Assembly (NCBI RefSeq): GCF_036250675.1
Contig: NZ_CP109592.1
Location: forward strand, 5,084,001 to 5,148,000
DNA: 64,000 bases
Direction of reading: 5' to 3'
From: Streptomyces sp. NBC_01689
GTDB lineage: Bacteria > Actinomycetota > Actinomycetes > Streptomycetales > Streptomycetaceae
The notes beneath the pieces were generated by a model. That model saw only the letters and a program-made list of their open reading frames with translations. It had not been told where the DNA came from and searched no databases. Made by a program: the position numbers and the translations under genes. Every line of letters begins with the position of its first letter. The stretch's first letter is position 1. Shown one piece after another: positions 54,367 through 63,206 of this stretch.

Positions 54367-55194
54367 CTACAGCCGGTCGGCGATGATCCGCTCGATGACG
54401 ACCGCCACGCCGTCCTCGTTGTTGGCGACCGTACGGCCGGAGGCCGCGGCGATCACGTCGGGGTGGGCGTTGCCCATCGCGTACGACCTGCCCGCCCAGG
54501 TGAGCATCTCGACGTCGTTCGGCATGTCCCCGAAGGCGACGACCTCCTCCGGCGCGATCCCGCGTTCGGCGCAGCACAGCGCGAGGGTGCTGGCCTTGGA
54601 GACGCCGGGGCCGCTGATCTCCAGCAGCGCGCTGGGGCTGGAGCGGGTGACGGTGGCCCGGTCGACGACGGCGCCGCGCGCCACGGTGAGGAAGGCGTCG
54701 GGGTCCAGCTCGTGATGGAAGGCGAGGATCTTGAGCACCGGTTCGCCGGCGCCGGGGGCATCCGGGGCCAGCAGCTTCTCGGCGGGCCCGAGGGCGTCCG
54801 GCAGTTCGAGGTGCATCTTGGGGTACGCGGGCTCCTGGTAGAAGCCGTAGGTCTGTTCCACGGCGAACACCGTGCCCGGGGCGGCGTCCCGCACCAGCCG
54901 TACGGCGTCGAGCGCGTTCTCCCGCGCGAGTTCCCGCACCTTGACGAACCGGTGGGCACCGGGGCCGCCGTGCAGGTCGACCACCGCGGCGCCGTTGCCG
55001 CAGATCGCGAGGCCGTGGCCGTGCACATGGTCGCTGACGACGTCCATCCAGCGCGCGGGGCGGCCGGTGACGAAGAACACCTCGATGCCGGCCTCCTCGG
55101 CGGCGGCGAGGGCGGCGACCGTGCGCTCGGACACCGACTTGTCGTCGCGCAGCAGGGTGCCGTCGAGGTCGGTGGCGATCAGGCGGGGCGGCAC
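54367..55194 (-). CDS. Cof-type HAD phosphatase
   Basis: A 275-residue HAD-IIB hydrolase. Motif I DLDGTLLRDD is at the N-terminus, motif II TGRPARWM follows, a lysine lies in GVSKASTLAL, and motif IV is GDMPNDVEML. These enzymes dephosphorylate sugar phosphates or cofactors; the substrate is unknown. GTG 55194 was chosen because AAGGAGGTACC precedes it. A longer in-frame version from 55287 lacks such a site. Confidence 0.9.
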   Translation of the reverse strand: MPPRLIATDLDGTLLRDDKSVSERTVAALAAAEEAGIEVFFVTGRPARWMDVVSDHVHGHGLAICGNGAAVVDLHGGPGAHRFVKVRELARENALDAVRLVRDAAPGTVFAVEQTYGFYQEPAYPKMHLELPDALGPAEKLLAPDAPGAGEPVLKILAFHHELDPDAFLTVARGAVVDRATVTRSSPSALLEISGPGVSKASTLALCCAERGIAPEEVVAFGDMPNDVEMLTWAGRSYAMGNAHPDVIAAASGRTVANNEDGVAVVIERIIADRL

Positions 55195-55386
55195 GATGGG
55201 GGTACCTCCTTGGTCGAGCGCGGGCGGGACCGTGCGGGAGGCACGGGGCGCCGGTGGCTCGGGCTGTCGGGTCGCTGGGGTCACCGCGCCATTCTGGCGC
55301 ATATGCCCGCACGACCGTGCGGGGGTCCGCACAGGTGAGTGATTACTGTTCCCGCCGGTGCGGTCACACCCCGCGGCCGCGGACCC

Positions 55387-56289
55387 TCAGCGCAGCTGCG
55401 CCGGGGCCTCCATGGCGATGCGTTCGAAGACCTTCTCGTCGGCCGCGAAGTCCGAGTCGGGAATGGGCCAGTGGATCACGATCTCGGTGAAGCCCAGCTC
55501 CGCGTGGCGGCCCGCGAAGTCGACGAAGGCGTCGAGGGACTCCAGCGGACGGCCGCGGTCGGGGGTGAAGCCGGTGAGCAGGATCTTGTCGAGTCCGGCC
55601 ACGTCGCGGCCGATCGCCTCGCAGGCGTCCGCGAGCTTCCCGGCCTGTGCGCGAATGGCCTGAACCGACTGTTCGGGGGTCCCGGTCTCGTACAGCTTGG
55701 GGTCTCCCGTCGTCACCCAGGCCTGTCCGTGGCGGGCGGCGAGCGCGAGGCCGCGTGGACCGGTGGCGGCCACCGCGAAGGGCAGCCGGGGCCGCTGCAC
55801 GCAGCCGGGGATGTTGCGGGCCTCGTGCGCCGAGTAGAAGGTGCCCTCGGACGTGACGGAGTCCTCGGTGAGGAGGCGGTCGAGCAGCGGGACGAACTCG
55901 GCGAGACGGTCGGCGCGCTCGCGCGGGGTCCAGGGCTCCTGGCCGAGCGCCGTGGCGTCGAAGCCGGTGCCGCCCGCGCCGATGCCGAGGGTGATCCGGC
56001 CGGCCGAGATGTCGTCGAGGGAGATCAGTTCCTTGGCGAGGGTGACGGGGTGCCGGAAGTTCGGCGAGGTCACGAGCGTGCCGAGCCGGAGGCGGTCGGT
56101 GGCGGCGGCCGCGGCGGTGAGCGTCGGCAGGGCTCCGAACCAGGGGCCGTCCCGGAAGGTCCGCCAGGAGAGGTGGTCGTAGGTGAACGCCGTGTGGAAG
56201 CCGAGCTCCTCCGCGCGCTGCCAGGCGGCCCGCCCGCCCTCGTGCCAGCGGAGGTGGGGCAGGATCACGGTGCTCAGGCGCAGACTCAT
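55387..56289 (-). CDS. LLM-class, probably F420-dependent oxidoreductase
   Basis: A 300-residue luciferase-like monooxygenase-family barrel. It has [61 protein letters not shown] and the C-terminal [10 protein letters not shown]. In actinobacteria most such single-chain members use F420; this is inferred rather than shown. ATG 56289 starts the conserved [15 protein letters not shown]. Confidence 0.87.
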   Translation of the reverse strand: MSLRLSTVILPHLRWHEGGRAAWQRAEELGFHTAFTYDHLSWRTFRDGPWFGALPTLTAAAAATDRLRLGTLVTSPNFRHPVTLAKELISLDDISAGRITLGIGAGGTGFDATALGQEPWTPRERADRLAEFVPLLDRLLTEDSVTSEGTFYSAHEARNIPGCVQRPRLPFAVAATGPRGLALAARHGQAWVTTGDPKLYETGTPEQSVQAIRAQAGKLADACEAIGRDVAGLDKILLTGFTPDRGRPLESLDAFVDFAGRHAELGFTEIVIHWPIPDSDFAADEKVFERIAMEAPAQLR

Positions 56290-56358
56290 CCATCGAGGGT
56301 AAGCCGAGCCGCGAGGTGGTGGCCGCCACCGGGTGATCACCCGACGGCCGGCCCGGGG

Positions 56359-56907
56359 TCAGTGCGGGCCGGGGAACCGCAGATACGCCGGGGGCACGGC
56401 CTCGGTGAGCCACACCCCGTTCGCGCTGACCCGGAAGACATGACCGTCGCGGTGCATGGCGGCGGCGTCCACGCCGAGCACGACGGGCCGCCCGCGGCGG
56501 GCGCCGACACGGGTGGCGGTCTCGCGGTCCGGCGACAGGTGGACGTCGTGCCGGTTCATGGGGCGCAGCCCCTCGGCGCGGATCGCGTCCAGGCTGCGCG
56601 CGACGGTCCCGTGGTACAGGTGCGCCGGCGGGGTCGCGGGGGGCAGCCCGAGATCGACCTCGACGGAGTGGCCCTGGCTGGCGCGGATGCGGGTGCCCTC
56701 CACGGCGAAGCGCCGTTTGTCGTTCGTGGCCACCACGTGGTCGAGCTCCTCGCGGGTGAACCGGAATCCGTGCGACGCGGCCGCGGCGATCAGCGTGTCG
56801 ATCTCGACCCAGCCCCCCTCGCCGAGCGTGATTCCGATCCGCTCGGGCTGGTGCCGCAGATGCTTCGAGAGGTACTTCGACACCTTCACGGTGCGTCTTT
56901 CATCCAT
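56359..56907 (-). CDS. kptA: RNA 2'-phosphotransferase (KptA/Tpt1 family)
   Basis: A 182-residue NAD+-dependent enzyme that removes an internal 2'-phosphate from RNA, forming ADP-ribose-1'',2''-cyclic phosphate. Family motifs are KHLRHQPE, the Y-HGT triad (LYHGTVARS) and NRHDVHLS. Bacteria lack the eukaryotic tRNA-splicing pathway, so its natural substrate is unknown. ATG 56907 ([14 protein letters not shown]) follows AGGTAGGA; in-frame ATGs lie at 56919 and 56931. Confidence 0.9.
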   Translation of the reverse strand: MDERRTVKVSKYLSKHLRHQPERIGITLGEGGWVEIDTLIAAAASHGFRFTREELDHVVATNDKRRFAVEGTRIRASQGHSVEVDLGLPPATPPAHLYHGTVARSLDAIRAEGLRPMNRHDVHLSPDRETATRVGARRGRPVVLGVDAAAMHRDGHVFRVSANGVWLTEAVPPAYLRFPGPH

Positions 56908-56987
56908 TCCTACCTTCATCTCTTCATTCATCGGACCAGGGTGGCCGACGAGACGCTGATCACGCATTTGATTTTGGTACGGAGGTT

Positions 56988-57041
56988 TGATCCACAGCCA
57001 AGTGTGGTTATCCACAGGCGAATTGAAGGTTCTGTGGACAA
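56988..57041. promoter_or_regulatory. DnaA-box cluster between kptA and merR
   Basis: TGATCCACA (56988, one mismatch), TTATCCACA (57008, perfect) and TGTGGACAA (57033, exact complement of TTGTCCACA) fall within 54 bp. The last overlaps the region just past the merR stop codon. Confidence 0.65.
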
Positions 57042-57053
57042 CTGACAGACAGT

Positions 57054-57998
57054 TCAGGGCTTTTCGTCAATAACACCTTGTGTGAGGTGATTTGCGCTGA
57101 GCCGGTCCAAGGTGCGTGCCTGAACTTCGCGTTCGGCCGCGGCGGCGACGAACGCCGCCACCTGCTGCGCGCCAACCAGCCTCTCCACGGCTCGCGTTGT
57201 GTCCACCGGTATCTCCACGGAACGCGTCTCCTCGCGCCGCTCGCGGGACCACTCCGGGTCCAGGCGTTCCCGCAGCCCCCGGGTGGCGAACAGACGCATG
57301 GCCCGGGCCAGTTCGGCGTCCACCGTCTGCTGCGCGAGCGGCCGCAGCCGGCGGACCAGCGAAGCCGCCTCGGCCGCTTCGGCGTCGCTCGGCTGATGCC
57401 CACCGAGATAACGCGCGAAGACGTGCTCGGTCGTGAACTCCAGGAAACGCGAGGCGATGTGCTCGACCTTGGCCCTCAACTCCCGCAGATGGCCGGAGAT
57501 CGCGGACAACGGAACGCCCGCCGCGTACAACTCGGCTGCCACGGCCAGTTCTTGGGGACTCGGGACGAGGAACGAGTCCGCGCTGCCGGGAACGGGCTCC
57601 AGCACACCCAGTTCGACGGCGTCCGCGACCGCCGCGTCGTCCGGACTCCCCCCGAAGCGCTCGGCCAGCTCGGCCCGGGAGATCCGTACCGCCCGCTCGT
57701 CGGTCCACGGTCCGTCCACCTCCGCGACCAGCCCGAGGATGCCGCCGAGGCCCCGGCCCGTGTCCCACGCCTCCAGAAGCTCCTTGATGGAGGCCAGGGT
57801 GTAGCCGCGGTCCAGGAGATCGGCGATCTGGCGCAGCCGGACCAGATGCGCGTCCCCGTACACGTTGGCACGCCCCCGCCGCTCGGGGCGGGGGAGCAGT
57901 CCGCGGTCCTGATAGGCGCGGATCGTCCGGACCGTGGCGCCGCTGCGGTGCGCCAGGTCCTCGATGCGGTACACGGCACCGGCCGGCTCGTCGCTCAC
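57054..57998 (-). CDS. MerR-family transcriptional regulator
   Basis: A 314-residue protein. The N-terminal MerR winged helix is YRIEDLAHRSGATVRTIRAY and GLLPRPERRGRANVYGDAHL. A long helical C-terminal region of about 240 residues has no metal-binding cysteines, so a small-molecule sensor or global regulator is likelier than a metal sensor. GTG 57998 (VSDEPAGAVYRI) is the start. It lies downstream of the coupled M24/SDR operon but in its own unit. Confidence 0.88.
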   Translation of the reverse strand: MSDEPAGAVYRIEDLAHRSGATVRTIRAYQDRGLLPRPERRGRANVYGDAHLVRLRQIADLLDRGYTLASIKELLEAWDTGRGLGGILGLVAEVDGPWTDERAVRISRAELAERFGGSPDDAAVADAVELGVLEPVPGSADSFLVPSPQELAVAAELYAAGVPLSAISGHLRELRAKVEHIASRFLEFTTEHVFARYLGGHQPSDAEAAEAASLVRRLRPLAQQTVDAELARAMRLFATRGLRERLDPEWSRERREETRSVEIPVDTTRAVERLVGAQQVAAFVAAAAEREVQARTLDRLSANHLTQGVIDEKP

Positions 57999-58028
57999 CG
58001 CTCCCCGCCTTCCCGGCCGTCCGGGCCG

Positions 58029-58472
58029 TCACTGGACCGCCGCGCGTCCGATCGCCCCCGCCCGAGCCGCGTGTGACCGCGCCGGACACGTGAAGGTTCC
58101 GCGCGGCGAACCCTCCCGCGAGGGATGGTACGACCGTCGCGGACGGCGGGGTACGGCCGCGCCGGGCTCCTTCCAGGCGGCCAACAGCCCGCTGCCCACA
58201 GCCCTGTTGGGGGCGCGCAGCGCGTACCGGACCCGTCCGGCGAGCCGCGGACCGTGACGCGGCGGGAGACGCACCGACAGCCGCAGCCGCAGCCGCAGCC
58301 GCTCCCGGTCCGACAGCCGCAGTCGCTCCCGCTCCAACTCCCGTTCCGGCAACGGCAGGCGCGGCACGTCGACGGCGTGGGTGGCGGTCGGCCCGTCCGG
58401 CGTCCGGTGCGGCGGGGTCCGCTCCCGGTCGAAGGAGATCCGGCGCGGGGTGATCGGGCGCTCCTCGCTCAC
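58029..58472 (-). CDS. Arg-rich hypothetical protein coupled to the SDR fusion
   Basis: A 147-residue unrecognised protein. It starts at GTG 58472, overlapping the stop of the upstream hydrolase-SDR gene by 4 nt (GTGA), which supports real translation. The middle is a charged stretch with an Arg-Leu dipeptide repeat (ERLRLSDRERLRLRLRL) coded by tandem CGG-CTG units (about 58275-58310). The C-terminal half has one weakly hydrophobic patch and two prolines near Arg clusters. Composition is unlike a normal globular enzyme, and no domain is visible. Confidence 0.55.
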   Translation of the reverse strand: MSEERPITPRRISFDRERTPPHRTPDGPTATHAVDVPRLPLPERELERERLRLSDRERLRLRLRLSVRLPPRHGPRLAGRVRYALRAPNRAVGSGLLAAWKEPGAAVPRRPRRSYHPSREGSPRGTFTCPARSHAARAGAIGRAAVQ

Positions 58473-60229
58473 AGCGGCGGGTCCATCCGCGCGACCGCGC
58501 GCAGCGCCCTCGGCGAGAACCGCGCCAGCAGACGCGCGCCCCGCGCCTCGGGGGTGACGGGGACGACCGCCTGGTTGCGGACCACCGCGCGCAGGATCGC
58601 GTCGGCGACCTTCTCCGGCGGGTAGTTGCGCAGCCCGTAGAGCCGCGCCGCCTTCTTCTGCCGGCGCTTCTCCTCGGTGGCGTCGACACCCGCGAAGTGC
58701 GCGGTGGAGGTGATGTTCGTGTTGACGAAACCCGGGCAGATCGCGGAGACCCCGATGCCCTGGCCGGCCAGCTCCGCGCGCAGGCACTCGCTGAGCATCA
58801 GGACGGCCGCCTTGGAGGTGCTGTAGGCGGGCAGCGACTTCGAGGGCTGGTACGCGGCGGCCGACGCGGTGTTGACGATGTGACCGCCCTGACCGCGCTC
58901 GGCCATCCGCCCGCCGAAGAGCCGGCAGCCGTGGATGACACCCCACAGGTTGGCGTCGAGGACCTTCCGCCAGTCCTCCGGGGTGGTGTCGAAGAAGGAC
59001 CCCGACAGCCCGATCCCGGCGTTGTTCACCAGCACGTCGACCACGCCGTACTCGCCGTGGATCTTCTCGGCGAGCTTCTCCATGGCGTGCTCGTCCGAGA
59101 CGTCGACCGTCTCGGCCCAGGCGTCCGGGGAGCCGATCAGCCGGGACATCTCCGCCGTGCGCGCGGCGCCCTCGGCGTCCCGGTCGACGGCCACCACGCG
59201 CGCGCCGGCCTCGGCGAACGCGAACGCGGTGGCCCGGCCGATGCCGCTGCCCGCGCCGGTGACCAGCACCAGCCGGCCGCCGAAGCGCTCCGCGTACTCA
59301 CCGGTGGCCACCGTGTCGCGTACGGGTACACCGTCCTCGTTGGTGTGCACGAACTCCGTGATCCAGGCGGCCACCTGGTCGGGCCGGGTGCGCGGGATCC
59401 AGTGCTTGGCCGCGAGGGTGCGGCGCACCAGCTCCGGAGCCCAGCGCTCCAGTCCGTCGTAGAGCCGCTCGGAGAGGAACGCGTCCCCCAGCGGCGTGAT
59501 GAGCTGCACCGGCACGTGCGCGTAGGCGTCCGGGCGGGGCCGGCTCAGCCGGGCCCGGACGTTGTCGCGGTAGAGCCAGGCGCCGTGCGCCGCGTCCGTC
59601 GGCAGCGACGGGGTGGGGTAGTCGCCCGGGGGCACCCGATCGACCCGCCGCAGGATCTCCGGCCACCGCCTGCCGAGCGGACCGCGCCAGGCGAGCTCGG
59701 GCAACGCCGGGGTGTGCAGCAGGTACACGTACCAGGACTTGGCGCCCTGGCCGAGGAGCTGGCCCACCCAGCGCGGGGTGGGGCGCCTGACCCGCTGCTT
59801 GATCCAGTGCCCGAAGTGGTCCAGGGACGGTCCCGACATCGAGGTGAAGGAGGCGATCCGGCCCTCCGTGCGCGCCACCGTGACGAACTCCCAGGACTGC
59901 ACCGAACCCCAGTCGTGCCCCACCAGGTGCACCGGCCGGTCCGGGCTGACCGCGTCCACGACCGCCAGGAAGTCGTCCGTCAGCTTCTCCAGGGTGAACC
60001 CGCCCCGCAGCGGCCGCGGGGCCGTCGACCTGCCGTGCCCGCGGACGTCGTACAGCACGACGTGGAAGCGCTCGGCGAGGCGCGACGCGACCTCGGACCA
60101 CACCTCCTTGGAGTCCGGATAGCCGTGCACGAGCACCACCGTGGGCTGTGCCGGATCGCCCAGTTCGGCGACGCACAGCTCGATTCCGCCCGTCCGCACC
60201 CGGCGCCCGCGCGCTCCGTCGAGACTCAC
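58469..60229 (-). CDS. Alpha/beta hydrolase-short-chain dehydrogenase fusion
   Basis: A 586-residue bifunctional protein. Residues 1 to about 290 are an alpha/beta hydrolase (VVLVHGYPDSKEVW, nucleophile-elbow region GHDWGSVQS). Residues about 310-586 are a classical SDR with TGAGSGIGRATAFAFAEAGA, NNAGIG and the Y-x3-K pair in AYSTSKAAV. The fusion suggests sequential ester or epoxide hydrolysis and alcohol/ketone redox on one lipid-like substrate, which is inference. GTG 60229 follows GGAGGAGAA and overlaps the M24 stop by 4 nt. Confidence 0.9.
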   Translation of the reverse strand: MSLDGARGRRVRTGGIELCVAELGDPAQPTVVLVHGYPDSKEVWSEVASRLAERFHVVLYDVRGHGRSTAPRPLRGGFTLEKLTDDFLAVVDAVSPDRPVHLVGHDWGSVQSWEFVTVARTEGRIASFTSMSGPSLDHFGHWIKQRVRRPTPRWVGQLLGQGAKSWYVYLLHTPALPELAWRGPLGRRWPEILRRVDRVPPGDYPTPSLPTDAAHGAWLYRDNVRARLSRPRPDAYAHVPVQLITPLGDAFLSERLYDGLERWAPELVRRTLAAKHWIPRTRPDQVAAWITEFVHTNEDGVPVRDTVATGEYAERFGGRLVLVTGAGSGIGRATAFAFAEAGARVVAVDRDAEGAARTAEMSRLIGSPDAWAETVDVSDEHAMEKLAEKIHGEYGVVDVLVNNAGIGLSGSFFDTTPEDWRKVLDANLWGVIHGCRLFGGRMAERGQGGHIVNTASAAAYQPSKSLPAYSTSKAAVLMLSECLRAELAGQGIGVSAICPGFVNTNITSTAHFAGVDATEEKRRQKKAARLYGLRNYPPEKVADAILRAVVRNQAVVPVTPEARGARLLARFSPRALRAVARMDPPL

Positions 60230-61068
60230 TTCTCCTCCGCCCAGCGCCGCACGTGCGGCAGATCGTCGTCCAGCCAGAAGGCGCTCTGTTCCGGGTCCCG
60301 GGAGTCGGTGACGACCAGGATCTCCTCGAACTTCGCGCCCGTACCCCGGAATCCGAGGTGCGGTTCGACCGCCCACAGCCCCGGCCGGGGCGGATGGTCG
60401 GAGAACCGGTACGGAGACCACAGCGGCGACCAGCCGTCGCGGTGTCCGCGCAGTGCGTCACCCGCCAGCCCCTTCAGGGACTGCGTGCCGAATCCGAACA
60501 GGCGGGGCGACCAGGAGCGCTCCTTCACCCGGTCGACCTTGTGCGCGATCACCCCGAAGGGATACGCGCGGTGCCGGTTCGCGTACCCCTGGCGGACCAT
60601 GAGCCGGTCCACGTCCGCGTAGATCTCGCGCAGCGGTCTGCGGGCGCGGACGCCCCGCAGGATCAGCCCGCGGTGCGCCTCCAGATCGGCGAGCAGCCTG
60701 TCCTGCACGGGGTTGAGGCCCAGCGAGCCGGAGTAACCGACATCCGCCGTGAAACCCCGGTGGACCGGGGCCAGGTCGAGGATGAACGGCATCCCCGGCT
60801 CCAGCCGCCGCCCGGTGGGGAAGAACTGCAGCGGGACGCGGAAGTTCACGAACGCCGTGCGGTCCCCGAACCAGGCGAAGGGCAGGTGGAACCAGTCCCG
60901 CACCCCGCGCTCGCGCAGCCAGTCGCGCTGCATCCGGGCCGCCTCGCGCTCGGTCACGCCCGGCCGCAGCTGCGCGGCGACCGCCTCGGCGCAGTCGTAG
61001 GCGAGACGCTGCACCTCCCGGAACCCCCGCAGCTCGGCCAGGACTCCGCCCGCCACTGCCGTCGTCAT
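60226..61068 (-). CDS. M24-family metallopeptidase (Xaa-Pro aminopeptidase-like)
   Basis: A 280-residue pita-bread-fold protein. Candidate metal ligands are the Asp in DLAPV, the Asp in ADVGY, the His in GVIAHKVDR, and the Glu residues of EPHLGF and EEILVVT. The loops differ from methionine aminopeptidase, so either a prolidase-like enzyme or a creatinase-fold relative is possible. ATG 61068 has GGGGCGGTGG upstream. It leads a coupled operon with the hydrolase-SDR fusion and the Arg-rich gene. Confidence 0.85.
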   Translation of the reverse strand: MTTAVAGGVLAELRGFREVQRLAYDCAEAVAAQLRPGVTEREAARMQRDWLRERGVRDWFHLPFAWFGDRTAFVNFRVPLQFFPTGRRLEPGMPFILDLAPVHRGFTADVGYSGSLGLNPVQDRLLADLEAHRGLILRGVRARRPLREIYADVDRLMVRQGYANRHRAYPFGVIAHKVDRVKERSWSPRLFGFGTQSLKGLAGDALRGHRDGWSPLWSPYRFSDHPPRPGLWAVEPHLGFRGTGAKFEEILVVTDSRDPEQSAFWLDDDLPHVRRWAEEK

Positions 61069-61172
61069 GCCACCGCCCCACCTTGTCCTCGTCGACTGCG
61101 GTACGTGTCCGTAACGTGACACCGGTGAATGTGACAGTAGTTAGAGGCTGCGTCAATAGGGCCGTCCTGGCC

Positions 61173-61181
61173 TGTGGACAA
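61173..61181 (-). promoter_or_regulatory. Isolated perfect DnaA box
   Basis: TGTGGACAA, the complement of TTGTCCACA, lies in the divergent promoter region between the M24 and ABC operons. Confidence 0.5.
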
Positions 61182-61252
61182 CCGGCGCGAGGAGGACCCG
61201 GGGGCGGACGACCCCCCGCCCGCTGTTCGACCTCAGGGGGACCCCTACGGGC

Positions 61253-62311
61253 ATGTACGACCCGAGAGGGACGCGGATACAGCTCCACGGGCTGACGACC
61301 GCTGTGGGGTACGCCACTACCTTCGACCACGTGACTGTGATCGCGACCGAAAGCCTGAGCAAGCGGTACCCACGGGTGACCGCTCTTGACCGGCTCTCCG
61401 TGGACGTCGGACCCGGTGTGACCGGACTCGTCGGAGCCAACGGAGCCGGCAAGTCCACACTGATCAAGATCCTGCTGGGTCTGTCCCCCGCCACCGAGGG
61501 CCGCGCACGGGTGCTCGGCCTCGACGTCGCCACCGAGGGCGGCGCCATCCGCGAGCGCGTCGGGTACATGCCGGAGCACGACTGCCTGCCCCCCGACGTC
61601 TCGGCCACCGAGTTCGTCGTGCACATGGCGCGCATGTCGGGGCTCCCGCCCGCCGCCGCCCGCGAGCGCACCGCGGACACCCTGCGCCACGTCGGCCTCT
61701 ACGAGGAGCGCTACCGCCCCATCGGCGGCTACTCGACCGGCATGAAGCAGCGCGTCAAGCTCGCGCAGGCCCTCGTCCACGACCCCCAGCTCGTCTTCCT
61801 CGACGAACCGACCAACGGCCTCGACCCGGTCGGCCGCGACGAGATGCTCGGCCTCATCCGCCGCATCCACACCGACTTCGGGATCTCGGTCCTGGTCACC
61901 TCGCATCTGCTGGGCGAGTTGGAACGCACGTGTGACCACGTCGTCGTCGTGGACGGCGGCAAGCTGCTGCGCTCCAGCTCCACCACGGACTTCACCCAGA
62001 GCACGGCGACCCTCGCCATCGAGGTCACCGACACCGACGAGCACCCGGACGGCACCCGCGCGATGCGCGAGGAGCTCCGGGCGCGCGGGGTGGAGACGCA
62101 CGACGGCAGCGGGCTGCCGGGCGCGGGACACGTCCTGCTGCTGACCGCTGAGGGCGAGGACACCTACGACCTCGTCCGGGACGTCGTCGCCGACCTCGGC
62201 CTCGGCCTGGTCCGCATGGAACAGCGCAGGCACCACATCGCCGAGGTCTTCAAGGACAGCGACACCCGGCGCGACGAAGAGCGGAAGGAGGCGGTCGGCC
62301 ATGGCGGTTGA
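61253..62311 (+). CDS. ABC transporter ATP-binding protein
   Basis: A 352-residue ATPase of the exporter/NatA type. Walker A is GANGAGKST (K67), signature YSTGMKQRVKLAQAL, Walker B LVFLDEPTNGLDP, and the H-loop lies in LVTSHLLGE. The C-terminal domain of about 100 residues is typical of ABC-2 partners. ATG 61253 adds 26 residues before the conserved ATESLSKRY; GTG 61331 or 61337 would give a more typical N-terminus. It overlaps the permease gene by 11 nt. Confidence 0.9.
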   Translation: MYDPRGTRIQLHGLTTAVGYATTFDHVTVIATESLSKRYPRVTALDRLSVDVGPGVTGLVGANGAGKSTLIKILLGLSPATEGRARVLGLDVATEGGAIRERVGYMPEHDCLPPDVSATEFVVHMARMSGLPPAAARERTADTLRHVGLYEERYRPIGGYSTGMKQRVKLAQALVHDPQLVFLDEPTNGLDPVGRDEMLGLIRRIHTDFGISVLVTSHLLGELERTCDHVVVVDGGKLLRSSSTTDFTQSTATLAIEVTDTDEHPDGTRAMREELRARGVETHDGSGLPGAGHVLLLTAEGEDTYDLVRDVVADLGLGLVRMEQRRHHIAEVFKDSDTRRDEERKEAVGHGG

Positions 62312-63206
62312 GCAGCCCCTCGCCCAGAACGGCGAGCAGACCCGGATCCACAACATCGGCTACCGCCACTACGACGGCCCCCGCCTGGGCCGCGCGTACG
62401 CGCGCCGCTCGCTGTACTCGCAGTCGCTGCGCGGCTCCTACGGACTCGGCCGCTCCGTCAAGTCCAAGGTGCTGCCGATGCTGCTCTTCGTGGTGATGTG
62501 CGTGCCCGCGCTCATCATGGTGGCGGTCGCGGTCGCCACCAAGGCGAAGGACCTGCCCGTCGACTACACCCGTTACGCGATCATCATGCAGGCCGTCATC
62601 GGCCTGTACGTCGCCTCCCAGGGACCGCAGTCCGTCTCGCGCGACCTGCGCTTCAAGACCGTACCGCTGTACTTCTCGCGCCCCATCGAGACCGCCGACT
62701 ACGTACGTGCCAAGTACGCGGCGCTGGCCTCGGCGCTGTTCGTGCTCACCGCCGCGCCGCTGATCGTGCTCTACGTGGGCGCGCTGCTGGCGAAGCTCGA
62801 CTTCTCCGACCAGTCGGAGGGCTTCGGACAGGGACTCGTCTCGGTGGCACTGCTGTCGCTGCTCCTCGCCGGCATCGGCCTGGTCATCTCGGCCGTCACC
62901 CCGCGCCGCGGCTTCGGCATCGCGGCCGTCATCGCGGCCCTGACCATCTCCTACGGGGCGGTCTCCACCGTCCAGGCGATCGCCTTCAACCAGTCCAGCC
63001 CGGGAGCGGTCCCGTGGCTCGGCCTCTTCTCGCCGATCACCCTCATCGACGGTGTGCAGACGGCCTTCCTCGGCGCCACCTCCGCCTTCCCCGGTGGTGA
63101 GGGCCCCTCGTCCGGCCAGGGCGTCGTCTATCTCGTCGTCGTCCTGGGCCTCGTCGCCGGCTGCTACGGCCTCCTGATGCGCCGCTACCGAAAGGTCGGG
63201 CTGTGA
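62301..63206 (+). CDS. ABC-2-type permease
   Basis: A 301-residue membrane protein with six hydrophobic segments after a charged head of about 55 residues (HNIGYRHYDGPRLGRAYARR, typical of such permeases). It has VSRDLRFKTVPLYFSRPIETADYVRAK between helices 2 and 3. It is coupled to both neighbours by overlapping start/stop codons, so it likely pairs with one or both ATPases. The substrate is unknown. Confidence 0.9.
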   Translation: MAVEQPLAQNGEQTRIHNIGYRHYDGPRLGRAYARRSLYSQSLRGSYGLGRSVKSKVLPMLLFVVMCVPALIMVAVAVATKAKDLPVDYTRYAIIMQAVIGLYVASQGPQSVSRDLRFKTVPLYFSRPIETADYVRAKYAALASALFVLTAAPLIVLYVGALLAKLDFSDQSEGFGQGLVSVALLSLLLAGIGLVISAVTPRRGFGIAAVIAALTISYGAVSTVQAIAFNQSSPGAVPWLGLFSPITLIDGVQTAFLGATSAFPGGEGPSSGQGVVYLVVVLGLVAGCYGLLMRRYRKVGL

